Source: Todiramphus chloris collaris (Eukaryota; Chordata; Aves; Coraciiformes; Alcedinidae). From it: a stretch of 64,000 nt of DNA. The translations under genes were made by a program, and so were the position numbers. Below, piece by piece: positions 11,756 through 24,130 of this stretch; position 1 is the stretch's first letter; every line of letters begins with the position of its first letter. Where the stretch lies: NCBI GenBank assembly GCA_025345505.1, contig JANVCC010000018.1, positions 41,097,263-41,161,262 of the forward strand, in the 5' to 3' direction. The notes below the pieces were generated by a model. That model saw only the letters and a program-made list of their open reading frames with translations, ran no database searches and was not told the origin of the DNA.

Positions 11756-13733
11756 CTAACTAAATGTAACACCTGTTCCCACAGTGGCAAAGCAAACAGT
11801 TTTCAAAGTCCTGGACAACAATGTATGACGCTGTGTAAATGTCTCTTCCAAGTTACAAAGTACTAAGCCTGATTGGGAGCTTGGAGTGATTTACCTTCCA
11901 TCTTCCAGCCTCTCAGTAAAATGAGCCAAACCTTCTTCTCTGGAGCAGAGATAAAACAGCACAGCATGGCTCAGCATCACATAGCTGAATTCTCATCTGT
12001 TCCCCAAAACAGTCATCTCACACATGCTGCCCCAAGGGACCTGACCCTGCCCTGTTCAGGAGACTGCCAAGATACTATCACTCAGGATCATGCTACATAC
12101 TACACTTCAAGGATGCAGGGGAACTTGGCCAGGTGCTTTGGCTTTACATATGGCTATTATATGTATGTTAGCCATACATGTGACTAATATGGATGAAACC
12201 AGCAGTGGTGATGACTGTTAAAATTGCTTCTTCCTAATGAACCTATGCAAGTTTTAGTGGCATCCATTTAGTATTGCTTCTTTCCTCCACCATATAATCA
12301 GTATTCTTACTTATACTGCTCCTCCCAGTTATTAGAAATTATTTAATTTTTATTTTGTTTTTAATTTTGTGCATGTTTTGCTTGCTTCTTGGTGGCTTAC
12401 TGGGGAAAATAAAAGAGTTGGAAGAAGAGAGGAACTGATGAGTTTATTAAAAGAAGATGTCACCCTGAGAGGAGCGGCTCTCCAGTTCTGCTATTTAAAC
12501 CTTCCAAGACAGGTTGCAGTAATCCAATCTCCTTTTCACATTTAGACTCTCCTTCTTTCTTGCAGGTCTCATTTTTTCTCTGTGAGGCATTTAATCTTTT
12601 CCATCTTTTTTTCCTCATTCATGACCTGGTATCTAATTACAGTAACTATTCTTGCTTCCTCATGTCAGCTATATCTTTTCAGTATTTATCATTTTCAAAT
12701 AGTATCTCTTACCACAGACTTTCTTCATATTTTTAGCCTTAAAAAGCCAATTAAAATTCACAGGAGATGATAAGTCTAAGATTTTTTCACTGTTTTTAGC
12801 AATTTTCATCACAGACAGTTTTTATATGCAAATATAGTCTTCAGCTTGATATTTCAGAGTTGGGCAAAAAACATGGCCATTAGCAGCTTATGATTCCTAC
12901 TGAAATCTGCCTGAGGTAAAATGTTTGATTCACTGTAGCTGAAGATCAGAATGATTAGAATATCAAGTTTAAATAGCTATTTTTAATGCTTCATTTGACA
13001 TCTTAAAACCTGCACGCCTGTCTATTTTTAAGCTGGCAATTCTGACACACATAACTGTCATGATACACTACCTGTTATTATACTTTAAGTAGGTACTAAT
13101 TGCCACCTTCAAGCTAGATGAGCTTGCACAAACTGATAATATGCTTTAATTTAATTTATGTGTAATATTTATTTTAAATAAATAGAATTTATGCCATTTT
13201 AAAGGTTGTGTTCTGGGCTGCAGATGTTCATAAGGTAAAGTATATTAAACTGAATTCAGTGTCTTCTGTATCTCCCTATACTTCTGCATTTTCAGGAAAT
13301 TTGGAATTCCAATATACAGAGAGAGTGATATACTCATAATGTGAAAAAATGATAGTGATCATCCAGTCTCATTTCAGGAAATATGCAATATGTTGTAACA
13401 TGCAAGAAAGTTCCCAGCTGTTTTGATTCTCAAGAATGAGGACAAAAAAGCATTTTGAGGTTCTTCTAAAATAATCTGAGAATAGAAATAACAAGCCTAG
13501 AGACTGTAGCTAAGTGTCTTTGATTACATATTTATGACTTTTTTAATACAGTACTTTTCTCACTGACTTATCTCTTTCCTATTAGATGTAGTGTTCACTA
13601 AAGCAATGTATAAAAATGAAAAACATTCAAAATGAAATATCTAAAAAAGATTATTTGAAATAGTCAGGCTACTATTCTATTTATTAAGTAGATAGTAATA
13701 TTCTAATTTCCTCTTCCAGTAAGTACTGTATTT

Positions 13734-13771
13734 TAAAACAAAACCAGAAAAAAAACCCAACAAAACCAAAA
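13734..13771. repeat. Short A/C-rich tract
   Basis: AAAACAAAACC-type sequence with an internal A run, the same kind as the tracts at 7.6 and 11.5 kb. Confidence 0.75.
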
Positions 13772-14409
13772 TATAAGAACATCAAAATACCCTAAGTAAT
13801 ATTATAACTTTGTCTCCAGATGGAGATTGTGATGAGAAAGAGAGAGACAGTGCTGACATAGAAAGAATAAAAATGGATATTTCATACAAGTAAAATGTAA
13901 AGTGATAATGTTTCATAGGCCTCTTGGTACTTACACAAAATTCCTGCTATTGGTAGCAGTCAGTCAGAATGTAATACAGAACAAAACCCCAACATTCATT
14001 AAAAATAGGCCGTATATTATACACATTTGATTTGCATTGATTATTTCAGAAATGGTGAGTTGACAAAGCAGCACAGCATTAAACATATCTAACTTGCTAA
14101 TTCAAGTAATATAGAAACATTTCATGAATTTCCAAGCTATGCAATGCTTAAACACAAGTCTTTCTGTTAAGGTTTCTGGATGTCTTTGAAGAACCACTTG
14201 AACAGATAATTTTTTTTTTTCCTGATGAAAATAGAGTTGATAAGGAATTCAGTTGTTCCTTCAATGAGTCATTCTCTATCTTATCTCAGTTGCCAAAAAT
14301 AAATCTGGAAGAAAATAGTTGAGGCTGAATTAAAATTATGCTTATTTAAAAAAAATGTGATAATAAAATATATTTCATTCAATTAAAATAGGGGGTTATT
14401 TTACTTCAA

Positions 14410-14432
14410 TTTTTTTTTTTTTTTTTTTTTTT
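14410..14432. repeat. T homopolymer, 23 bp
   Basis: An uninterrupted run of T in AT-rich DNA. No retrocopy is visible next to it on the strand that would make this a poly(A) tail. Confidence 0.9.
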
Positions 14433-15559
14433 AATACCAAAGGGAAAAAAAGTGGTTTTATTCAGAAATTTACAGGTGAGGAAGCTCATAATTATAACCA
14501 TTTGTTTAGGGATTAAAACTCTTTTGGAGATGACACATAATATTGTGCTCAATCCCATATCTCAGGAAAATATCCTAACTACAAATGAAGTGTTGAGGAC
14601 AGACCTCTGCTTCTCAATCTCTCCTGTCAGTGATATGCTGTTCCCTCAGTGGGCAATGAAAAATTGAATTTTACCAATAATTCTTGTTACAATGCAGAGA
14701 GATTGCATTCAGATTAGGATTCCTTAGCTCTTGGGGATGTTGTAGTTAAAAACACGTCTGTAACAGACAATAAGTAGTATTAAAGAGTCTCACTTGTGTC
14801 ATAAACATCTGAACTACACCTCATGTACTGACAGATTGCAGTTCCAAGAGCAAACATGCCCAGAGAGGCCGTCTTACAACAACCCTCAGGGAACACTCAC
14901 TTTGGCTGAGGTCTCCAATTTCTCAGCTCCCGCAAGAAGGGAAAGACACAACTGGTTGTAAATACAATCCCCCCACTTAGTAATCCCCCCACCCCCACAA
15001 AACATTTCTGCTCTAATGTTTTTCAATCAAGCCATTTAATCAAAATTCATATACTTTTTCAGGAAAGCCAAAATGATAATCATTCTGTTCCCTTCCTATG
15101 CAATTCCACATGCTTAATCAAGATTTTTCTGAGATGTACTCTAGAAGAATATTGTTTTGTGCTTCTTTAGACCTTTCCAGATAGCCACAGAAGACCTCTT
15201 CTATGAAGATCAGACAAAATCAAAAGATCTTTATTTGGAAACAAGAAAGCAAGTAATTAGCATCTAAAAATTGTTAAAGGTTTGAGTAGCTTACAGAACT
15301 TCAAACTTCAAACATTTTGTCTGCTACAAGCAATCCTCCAATTCTTTTTAAACAGCAATGAATGTCTTTATGATGCAGATAGGAGACTATATGAGCCACT
15401 TTCCCACTGCATTATCACAGTACATCTGTTTATAACATAGGTGAAGGATTAGGAGATGTTAAGGGTAGAAAGAGGGAAAAACTCCTCCTCATTCTTAGTA
15501 AGTTTTGTCCTGTAAAAAATCTATTTTGCAACTAAAAAATATTTCTGCCTAGAGCAGAG

Positions 15560-17225
15560 ATCACAGAATCACACAGAATCACAGAATGTCAGGAGCTGGA
15601 AGGGACATTGAAAGATCATCTAGTCCAACCCCCATAATTGTAAAACTATAAGCAACATTTAATCAGTCATTGTTTAAGTATTATGCATAGCTGTTAAAAC
15701 ATAACCAGGAAAATCTACCATCTACCAGAGCAGGATCACCTATACCAGATCACACAGGAATGCGTCCAGGCAGGTTTTGAATATCTTCAGAGAGGGAGAC
15801 TTCACAGCCCCCCTGGACAGCCTGTTCCAGTGTTCCATCACCCTCACAGTGAAAAAATTCCTCCTCATGTTCCATGCCTCAGCTTCCACCCATTGCCTCT
15901 TGTCCTATCATCGGGCATCACCAAGAAGAGCCTGGCTCCATCCTCCTGGCACTCACCCTTTATATAATTATAAACATTGATGAGGTCACCCCTCAGTCTC
16001 CTTCTCTCCAAGCTAAAGAGCCCTATCTCCCTCAGTCTTTCCTCATAAGACAGATGCTCCACTCCTTTAATCATCTTTGTGGCTCTGTGCTGGACTCTCT
16101 CAAGCAATTCTATGTCCCTCTTGAACTGGGGGGCCCAGAACTGGACACAGTACTCCAGATGCAGACTTACCAGGGCAGAGTAGAGGGGCAGGAGAACCCC
16201 TCTCTACCTACTAGCCACACCCCTTTTAATCCAGCCCAGAATGGCATTGGCCCTCTTGGCCACAAGAGCACATTGCTGCCTCATGGTCATCCTCCCATCA
16301 ACTAGGACCCCCAGAACCTTTTCACCTTTGCTGCCTTCCAACAGGTCAGTCCCCAACCTACACTGATGCCTGGGGTTGTTCTTTCCCAGGTGCAAGACTT
16401 TACACTTGCCCTTGTTGAATTTCATTGAATTTCTTTCTGCCCAACTCTCCAGCCCATCCAAGTCTCACTGAATGGCAGCACAGCCTTCTGGTGTGTCAGC
16501 CACTCCAACCAGTTTGGTGTCATCAGCAAACCTGCTGACAGTGCACTCTGTGCCCTCATCCAGGTCATTGATGAATATGTTGAACAGAACTGGTCCCATC
16601 ACCAACCCCTGTGGGACCCCACTAGTTACAGGCCTCCAACTAGACTCCATCCCACTGAACACAGCTCTCCGGCTTCTTTCCTTCAACCAGTTCCCAATCC
16701 ACCTCACTAACTGATCATCCAGACCAGTTTAGCCAGAAGGATCCTGTGGGAGACAGTGTCAAATGCCTTACTGAAATCAAGATAAACCACATCCACAGTT
16801 CTACCATCATCTATCCACCTGATTATGTCCTCATGAAAGGCTATCAGGTTGGTCAAACATGACCTCCCCTTGGTAAAAGCATGTTGACTGCTCTTAATGA
16901 CCCCCTTGTCCTTGATATGCTTAAGCATAGCACCAAGGATAAGTTGCTCCCTTTCCAGGGATGGAGGTGAGGCTGACCAGTCTATAGTTGCCTGGGTCCT
17001 CCTTATTACCCCTTTTGAAGATTGGAGTGATGTTTGCCCTCCTCCAGTCCCCAGGCCATGACTTACTGAAGATGGTGGAGAGTGGTCTGGCAATGACCTG
17101 TGACAGCTTCCTCTGCACCTGTGGGTGCATACCATCAGGATCCATGTACTTATGGATGTCCAGCTTACTCAACATAATTTTGATGTTAGGAATGTGGATA
17201 GGTTTCTGCATCCATTCTTGATCCC
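15560..17225 (-). mobile_element. CR1 LINE, 5'-truncated, interrupted in its 3' UTR
   Basis: The second minus-strand CR1. The plus strand starts with TCACAGAATCACACAGAATC and the block GGAGCTGGAAGGGACATTG, the reversed CR1 3' end. The block ends at CCAACCCCC, followed by 85 bp of foreign DNA (15639-15723), after which the CR1 3' UTR resumes at CCAGAGCAGGATCACC. Coding remnants run right to about 17225. Compared with the copy at 2-3.9 kb it has similar reach but more frame damage, and its differences from that copy show it is a separate insertion. Confidence 0.95.
15639..15723 (+). repeat. 85-bp insertion copied from 8187-8278
   Basis: This segment sits between two CR1 blocks that are adjacent in other copies (CCAACCCCC and CCAGAGCAGG) and matches 8187-8278 in the same orientation, with seven bases fewer. 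It has no poly(A) tail, no terminal repeats and no obvious target-site duplication, so it does not look like a transposon. The form fits DNA-repair filler copied from a nearby template. Confidence 0.88.
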
Positions 17226-17247
17226 AAATCATATTCTTTTTGTCCAT
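15865..17247 (-). pseudogene. CR1 ORF2 reverse transcriptase, broken
   Basis: The remnant covers the region around the active site of the CR1 reverse transcriptase. One frame (17247-16921) holds DPDGMHPQV and NYRLVSLTSIPGK. A shifted frame (within 17135-16707) holds the motif YLDFSKAFDTVSH. The first frame then resumes in three pieces (16707-16465, 16461-16204, 16107-15865), with [20 protein letters not shown] (residues 60-63 of the 80-codon piece hold FADD) and the C-terminal [14 protein letters not shown] region. Two frameshifts that roughly cancel, plus stops, make it inactive. The catalytic Asp residues are still encoded. The 5' endonuclease half is missing. Confidence 0.92.
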
Positions 17248-20200
17248 GGCTGTAGTTGAAGAGGTAAGAGTTCAGACTCATAGTTGTTTGAAAAACAGAA
17301 CATTAAAATAAAATTCACATACATATTTGACATCTCTGTCACAGATACTTGACTTTTCTGTAACCATTGTATTCTAAGAAAATATCATCAAATATGTTTT
17401 TCTTTTCAGCTTTGATTTGCTTTTAAAATGTTCTTTATATGAAAACAGAATTCAGAAAGAATCTTCTCCATCCACTCCTACTTTTTTTTTCCCATTAGTA
17501 TAATGTATATCTACCCATATTAACATTATGGCTTTGTGATTCATCCTACCATGTTGCAGTAATTGCTATGTTTTCACACTTTTCCTCCAGCATTATTGAT
17601 TCACATTCATCCTGTTCAGTACTCATGCTCTTGGACAATAGGTAAAGAAAATCTGCTGCCTCAGAAGGATTTAGAGCCTAGCAATGGACTTCCTGCAGCT
17701 TTTGCCACATCTTCCAGAATTTAAGTTTTGATTAAAAAGAGAAAGTTCCCAGAACATCAAATTCTGGGAAAAGCCTTCTCTGTGTAAAATGTGTTCAGAA
17801 GTGTTCAGAAGAAAGCAATTTTCCTAACAGAAAATGTCTCATATTTATCTTACTGCATTGTTAAATATAACAGTGTAATTACCAACATTTTTAACCAAAG
17901 AGATGGTGATTGTCATAGCAGAACCAATAGGTTATGGCACTTATCCAGTGTGACTAACTGTATCTGCCACCTCTGAGACCCCATTCATTTGGAAATGTTT
18001 CTTAAACATAATAGACGCTTTGACTACACAGACTTAACAACATTTTACTTTAAAGGTTTGCTTTTCTTAAAGAAAAAATAACAAGAGAAGAATTCCAAGT
18101 TTAGTCGGCTGAAAACTGCTAGAATCTCCTAGAAAGTTGCCCAGCAGCAAAGATGTTTCATCTTAGCACATTTTGACTTTCTGCCTGCACCTTAATAAAA
18201 TATTAGCAGAGATATAGAAAAAGAAACAGGAAAAAAAAAAAAAAATACATTTCCACATAATTTCTGAAATACTGAAGAAAAAGATGTACTTATTTTCCCA
18301 AAACACACTCGTTCACTTGACATTTGCAAGAAACGACTAAAGGAACATCAATTATCTCATATTTTTCATTAACTCTACACCTTTCCTGACATTTAAAATT
18401 GCTTATGTAGCCAAAAATACTCTTGCGGGTCAGGAGCCATGGACAGACCCAGAGCAGAAAGAAGGAAGAAAATGAGTTCCAGACCTTTCCACACATACCT
18501 CTGCTCTGTTGGGTTTCACTTGCAATTTGGACTGTAATCAGAGTTTGAAAGCTCAGTCTTAGGCAATGACAATTAGGGGGCAAAAGTATAGCGAAAAAAA
18601 GGAGACAGTATTACAAGCATATAGTGAGGTCTATGTGCTAAGTGCAGGGGCAGGAGATAGTCAAGATGAAGTGGTATGTAACAGGTCAGGTCTTGCCCTG
18701 TGCAGCAGTAGATGAAGCTGGGGCAATTCTTCCCATTTCAGATGAGGGGCCCAGAGGATGGCCAATACCGTTACGTTCTTCAGCTGTTCTGCATGTCAGA
18801 TACACAACTTTGAAAGTGAAAGAAAACAAAACATCACTAAAGAGAACTTCTTCCCAAGGTTGCTTTTTCAGTGCAAGTCTCATCTTACTGATAATCTTAT
18901 TCTTTCTTCCTTTTTACACTTCTCACAGGAAAATGCTTCCAGAGAAGTATCCCCTCTATATAGAAAACAGAACAACACACCATCCAACTGGTTTGATGTG
19001 TGAAAATTCATCTGCCATGAATTTTCTTCCTGTTTGTCCTGTGTAGATTGCTTAATTTTATATTCTTTCAAATGAGTGCTCTTCTAGCCAATACCACTGT
19101 GATTAAATGCAGGGTTCTTAGTGTGGAAAAGTGTGATTTTACCATTAATAAGGCTAAATATATGTGTAGTAACTCTCCTAGATCTGGAAATCAGAAGGAT
19201 TTAAAGGCAAGGAGGAAGAAAAAAATCGCATGGTTTTTGGTTTCTTTTCCTTCTTTTTCTCTGACTTTCCTCAGAAATTTCCAAGCAATATATTTACAAC
19301 TATTAATATCATAATTGGGAAACTTATCACATCAAAAATATAGATAAACTAGTTGAAGAAATGCATCAAAACAAAAAAAAGTTACAGAGTAAATGATGAA
19401 ATTATATAAGATTGATGAAAAAATATTTTGTGAGTGGTTGCTGGCAATAATATATTTTCTCTGACCATGAAGTGTAGAGATAAGTTTTAAAAGAAAATGT
19501 AAAATACCAAAAGGATTAGCACAGTGGGACACCAGGACCCATGCCCAGGGCCCTATGGTAACCAAGATGAATAATGCTATTAATGGAGTGAAAAATATAA
19601 ATTTTGCTTACGGAGATAGAGTTCCAGTTTGAAACTCCTGGATAGGAAAACAAGCTTGAGGGTGGTTAGTTCTGCCAGTGAGGACAATACATCCATAGTA
19701 TTTAAACAGCAGTAGCTGCATGTGAAAAACCAGCTACAGTAAATTTGCTCCCTTTTAGATAGTAAAAATGCCTTACCAGTAAAAATTGAGACAGCTTCTT
19801 GTTCTTTAAAGGCCCACAGCAAGTAATTAATCATTTTTTCTGTTAAAGAAAGCTGGGGGAAGAGAGCAGGGAAGGGTGGTGACAGGCTGGAAAGGATGGA
19901 CACAACCTGATGATTAGAAACTTCCCAGTTTGTGGGGAAGACTGTGCTTCACTTTACCCTGACCATCTAAAGTTGTGCAACTAATAAAAGCTTTGCCAAC
20001 CAGACTTGCTATTCCCAAGAAAGAAATTTCATAGGTGTCTACAACAGCTGGCAGGAATCAGCTTCTAGAGCTGACCAGCTTCAGGGCAGTAGTGGAATTC
20101 TAGCCAGATAGCTTAGACATTTACATAGCTAAGTGTAGATCAGATTAGGTATACTTCGGTAACTTCCCATATTAATCTGTTGAATATGTCCAGAATGTGT

Positions 20201-21845
20201 CTCTGACACCAAAGTCTACTTTTATGTTACAACCCCATGCATCCTTACTACCAAATTTTTCAATATCCAAAATAAGGTAGTAGCATACAAATTGCCTGTT
20301 GGGAATGGTCCATGGTCCATGTTAATTCCCCAGCTGCATGTGGAAAATTTTCAGGTAGCACTGTTTGGTATAAAAAAAAACCATGTCAGGGACTGACTGT
20401 ATTAATTTAACAGTGTGGCAAGTGAAGTAATACTGTATGGGAATTTTGCTTGACACTACACTATTTTCCAGTATAAAAGTAGCCCCAATGTCTCTTTCCT
20501 TAATCTGTTTAGACCACTCTGAAATTATGTGGTTTTTAATGGATGAACATACAACTATAAGTTTTTACCTAGGAGCTGTTCATCCATCACTTTTACGTTA
20601 ATTGCTGCTAGGCAACATAAAACTGTATACAGATAAGTGGCAAAAGACAGGCCTCCTGCTGAAACTTCAAATAGTCCTAGTCTACTTTTAGCTAGTTAAA
20701 TATCTAGCAGTTCACACAACACTTCATCTAGCTAAACTAATGCAGTAAAGCAGTAGGTGGTAATGGTAAAGTTTTAAATCCAGCTCACTAGTATAAAATT
20801 ACTCCCACAACCTTTACATCCTCTGGTTACAAGTTAATAAAACAAGAATCTAAATTAGCATATTATATCAAAATGTAAGTTTGCAGATTTAGAATTCCAC
20901 CTCGGGTGGTTGTTTCTCATGACAGTTTCAGACTTACACAATTTATTTTAAATTAAAAGTACTAGAAAAATCCAGTAAAAAAAGTACTGTCATCCCACTT
21001 GAAATGTCCCTGTTTCTAAATCTTCCATTACATTTTTAGTTTACATAATCATCATGCAGTGACAACTGCCATAAACCCAAGTGTTTTTTTTTAATTTTGT
21101 ATCATACAGAAAGAGTCATATTCATGCATACTATATTATAATAAAAATAGCACATCTTGATCAGAGGTTTCTTAGGACAAAACAAATATTCATGTTAACT
21201 TCTGGTAAAAATCAAATAAGAGGTGTTTAAGTAACACATGTAATTAACAGTAAAAATAAAGAATTAGTAAAAGCAACTCTGTCAAAAAACTAGGAATTAT
21301 CATATTTCTGCTTTTTCTTGCAAATGAAAGAATTAAGAACCAATAGGATGGACATTTCTTGCTGCTTTTGTGGACCTGCTGTCATTGACAAGACACGTAT
21401 TTAGGTGATACAGGCGGATACCAAGATAGGGAACAGGCTGTGCTGGTGGCCCCAGTTTTTTTCTATGCCAGTGACATACTACTACACAAACCAATGTCTT
21501 GAAATATGTTATAACCCCTCTCTGTGCTTCATTCACCTTTTAATTTTGTCCTGTCTACACAAAAGCAAAGCAGTAACAGAACCTAAATATGTCAGCTGTC
21601 AATCATATAATCATTCCAGTTGGAAAACACATTCAAGGTCTGGTGGGTTTAGTCTGATGTGATAAAAATATATTTTTATTATGTTATTTTTCCCTTGAGA
21701 TACTAGAAAATTTATCTTTGTTTACAAGTATTCATATTTCTTCTTTTCTACCGTCTGTTGCAGTCTTTTATTATACATGTATCAAAGTATTTCTTAAAAA
21801 ACATGGAAAATGCATTTAAGTAATTTAAAAATAGTTCTTTGTAGG

Positions 21846-21871
21846 TTTTTTTTTTTTTTTTTTTTTTTTTT
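21846..21871. repeat. T homopolymer, 26 bp
   Basis: An uninterrupted T run. Flanks are AT-rich unique sequence with no recognisable retrocopy. Confidence 0.9.
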
Positions 21872-22295
21872 AGTTACCACCTGGTTTTAGCAAATTTAAA
21901 AAGAAAAAAGATAATACAATAAAATAAAAAAATAAAAACCACCAGAAAGAATCACAGCTAAAATCAAAATTAATTGCCCAAGGCAGCCCAAGTATACATA
22001 CTGCATTACTGCTTAGAAGCACAGTGGTGTAGCAAAATCAATAACTCATGCTCTTATAGTATTATTTTATGTTGGTGCATGGGGGTTTTATGTTATTTAA
22101 TTATTTTCAAAGAACATTTCCATGTTAGGAAGAAATATATAAAACTATTTAATCAATACTGTGTTTCCCTTTGATTTTATCATAACTCCTTTGTTTTTAT
22201 CAGGGTATGAAAAGTTTATGGTTAAACAAAGCTTGCTGAATGTTTGTATGATTTATCAACTTTAAGCAGGTGGTTTCTTTTCAGTAAGTAAACTG

Positions 22296-22345
22296 AAGAC
22301 TTGGGCTCTGATCCAGGCCAGACCATAAGCACATGCTTAAATTTG
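22296..22345. mobile_element. Ancient palindromic DNA-transposon-like fragment
   Basis: The words GGCTCTGATCCAGG and ATAAGCACATGCTTAA resemble an old non-autonomous DNA transposon found across birds and reptiles, whose ends read GATCC(A/T)GCAAAGCACTTAAGCA and whose core is a palindrome around GCACATGC. A second likely fragment lies at 59.28 kb. The assignment is from memory, and the copy is short and diverged. Confidence 0.4.
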
Positions 22346-23405
22346 AGCACAGAAGCAATGTCCTTAAAGTCACGTGCAAAAAAATTAAACACGTATTTTT
22401 CTCATGTCTGGATCAAATCATCAAACATTAAATTGGTAAGAGATACCACCCATCCTGTCTGTCTTTTTTTGGCTTTTAATGTTGTTGGGTTCCACACACA
22501 CACACCCCACATCCCCCTCCCCCCATTACTCAGGAAACCAAAATAGTCTAAATTATGATATAGTGTTAAATGGTACAAAGGAATGTAAAAGTTTTGCCAA
22601 TTTGTACTGCAAACTGGGTAGACACCTGGAAACTTTATCTTTAGTTCTCTTCACATCACCTTGCCACCATTTTTCAACAGCTAGTTTACACTGTAATGAC
22701 ACTGTAAGTGGAAGTCTAAGTCGCTATCTCCCTGCTGATGAAGTAATCAACGTACACCTGTTTTCTGCTGGGAAAAATGCAGCAGTTGATATGGAGGCTT
22801 TTTAACCTGCAAGATGGTGATAAACTAGCATGCTGTAAACATTTGAATTTGACAAACTTTCTCTTACTGTTTGTAAATTGAACATGAGCAGCAGGACACT
22901 GGCACATGCATCTCTTTCTGTGATGACAGACTATAATGTCACTAGTAAAAAAATATAGTCATGACCACTAAGGACAGAGAATTCTCACTGATTCTTTAAT
23001 CCAGAAACCTAAAAATATTACTTAAGTTTATATTCATATTTCCACAGTGTAAGAGCATGTGAGGTTATAAAAAAACTGGATTAGACAAGACTACATAAAT
23101 CCATCAGAATCTGAAGTGGAACCTTCTCCTCATGGCATCCAGCCCATGCATGAAGTACAGCACATCATGCAGACTAAGGTCTTAATTTTTTTAAAAACAA
23201 GTACAAAAAAGAGAGAGACAAAGAGGTAACCATGACCAGAGAGAGATGTTGCCATTGCTTAGACACATGTAAACTCAGAGAATATGATAACTGAAATGTT
23301 CCTAAATAATTCTAGGAATAAGACTCCACACACCCAAAAAAGGGAGATCAGAGAATCAGAGAACCAGAGAATCATGGTACAGTAGGGGTTGGAAGGGACC
23401 TCTGG

Positions 23406-23410
23406 AGATC
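23406..23410. repeat. Target-site duplication AGATC, left
   Basis: AGATC directly before the LTR equals AGATC directly after it (23876-23880). A 5-bp duplication fits retroviral integration and confirms the LTR borders. Confidence 0.88.
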
Positions 23411-23875
23411 TGTAGTGGGTCTGGATGAACTGCTTTTCCCCATCCAGCCTTCATGCTGCAGTACTGGGAGCTGGAGGGTGTTGATAACACACCGGTGTTA
23501 TGACTGCCAGTGCTCACACAGCACCAGAGGCTGGGGGAGCAAGATCAGGGAGGGGATACAGCTGACCTGAGATGACCAGTGGGATATTCCATACCATATG
23601 ACATCAGCTCAACTATAAAGGGAGAGGGCAGGAGGAGGATGGGGGGGCATTCGGCTTTGTCCTCCAAGTGGCTGCTACGTGTTCCTGGAGTCCTGCTTCC
23701 TGGACTCAGCCCAACATTGCCTGCAGATGAGAAGTAGAGAATAGCATCTTATCTATCATAACCCACAGCTCTTTGCATCTTATTCTCTCCCTGCGTGCTG
23801 TGCTGCTGGGGGTTGGAGGGAGTGATAGAGGGGCTTGGTGGGTACCTGGTGCTGTGCCAGGGTCAACCCACCACA
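23411..23875 (-). mobile_element. Solo LTR of an avian endogenous retrovirus
   Basis: The 465-bp element starts TGTAGTGGGT and ends ACCCACCACA, which are inverted complements except for one base and carry the canonical TG...CA ends. On the minus strand it begins TGTGGTGGGTTGACCCTGGC, a beginning I associate with a large class of avian LTRs often grouped with ERVL. It also contains the minus-strand words CATATGGTATGGAATATCCC and TGTTATCAACAC that recur in that class. A TATA-like box lies inside, on the same strand. No internal retroviral sequence is present, so the provirus has been lost by recombination between its two LTRs. The class assignment is from memory. Confidence 0.9.
23611..23620 (-). 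promoter_or_regulatory. TATA-like box of the solo LTR
   Basis: The minus strand reads CTTTATAGTT, about 260 bp into the LTR from its 5' end. It is preceded on that strand by a CT-rich stretch. The position suits a U3 promoter. Whether it still drives transcription cannot be told from sequence. Confidence 0.5.
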
Positions 23876-23880
23876 AGATC
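23876..23880. repeat. Target-site duplication AGATC, right
   Basis: Matches 23406-23410. The CR1 3' UTR continues immediately after it. Confidence 0.88.
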
Positions 23881-24130
23881 ATTGAGTCCAACCCCCCTGA
23901 CAGCACAGAAATACCCAGGGCAGGCCACACAGGAACAGACCCAGGGGGGTCTTGAAAGGTGGCTCTAGAGAAGGAGACTCCACAACCTCTCTGGGCAGCC
24001 TGTTCCAGTGCTCTGTCACTCTCACAGTGAAGAAGTTTTTCCTCATGTTGAGGTGGAATTTCCTGTTTGTTTCACCTTGCTACCATTACCTCTCATCCTA
24101 TCACAGGGCACAGCTGAAAAGAGACTGGCA

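Larger units (their letters stand above)
9976..15559. other. AT-rich unique DNA with simple repeats
   Basis: No gene seen. The stretch contains an (AAAT)n microsatellite near 11.0 kb, a long A/C-rich tract at 11.48-11.76 kb, a smaller one at 13.73-13.77 kb and a T23 run at 14.41 kb. A slightly GC-richer patch at about 14.81-15.0 kb, ending in C runs, was not identified. Confidence 0.6.
17226..23345. other. AT-rich unique DNA, no gene seen
   Basis: Contains no supported exon. A 134-codon frame at 18642-19046 (plus) and overlapping frames on both strands have no domain. A region near 19.92-20.05 kb has an AATAAA-type signal and an LTR-like end and is discussed in the findings. There is a T26 run at 21846-21871 and a probable ancient transposon fragment at 22.3 kb. 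CA repeats occur near 22494-22505. Confidence 0.55.
23346..24130 (-). mobile_element. CR1 LINE 3' part, split by a solo LTR
   Basis: The reversed CR1 3' end (AGAGAATCAGAGAACCAGAG, then GGGGTTGGAAGGGACCTCTG) runs from 23346 to 23410. It is cut by the LTR at 23411-23875 and resumes at ATTGAGTCCAACCCCCCTGA. The right part includes the well-conserved block GAGACTCCACAACCTCTCTG and the end of ORF2, stopping near 24130. Removing the LTR and one copy of AGATC restores a normal CR1 3' UTR, so the CR1 was there first. Only the last few hundred bases of the element were ever present. Confidence 0.94.

Noticed and set aside
18642-19046. 134-codon frame with a hydrophobic stretch
   Set aside because: Overlapping frames exist on both strands, and the hydrophobic part comes from a T-rich run. 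No conserved motif.
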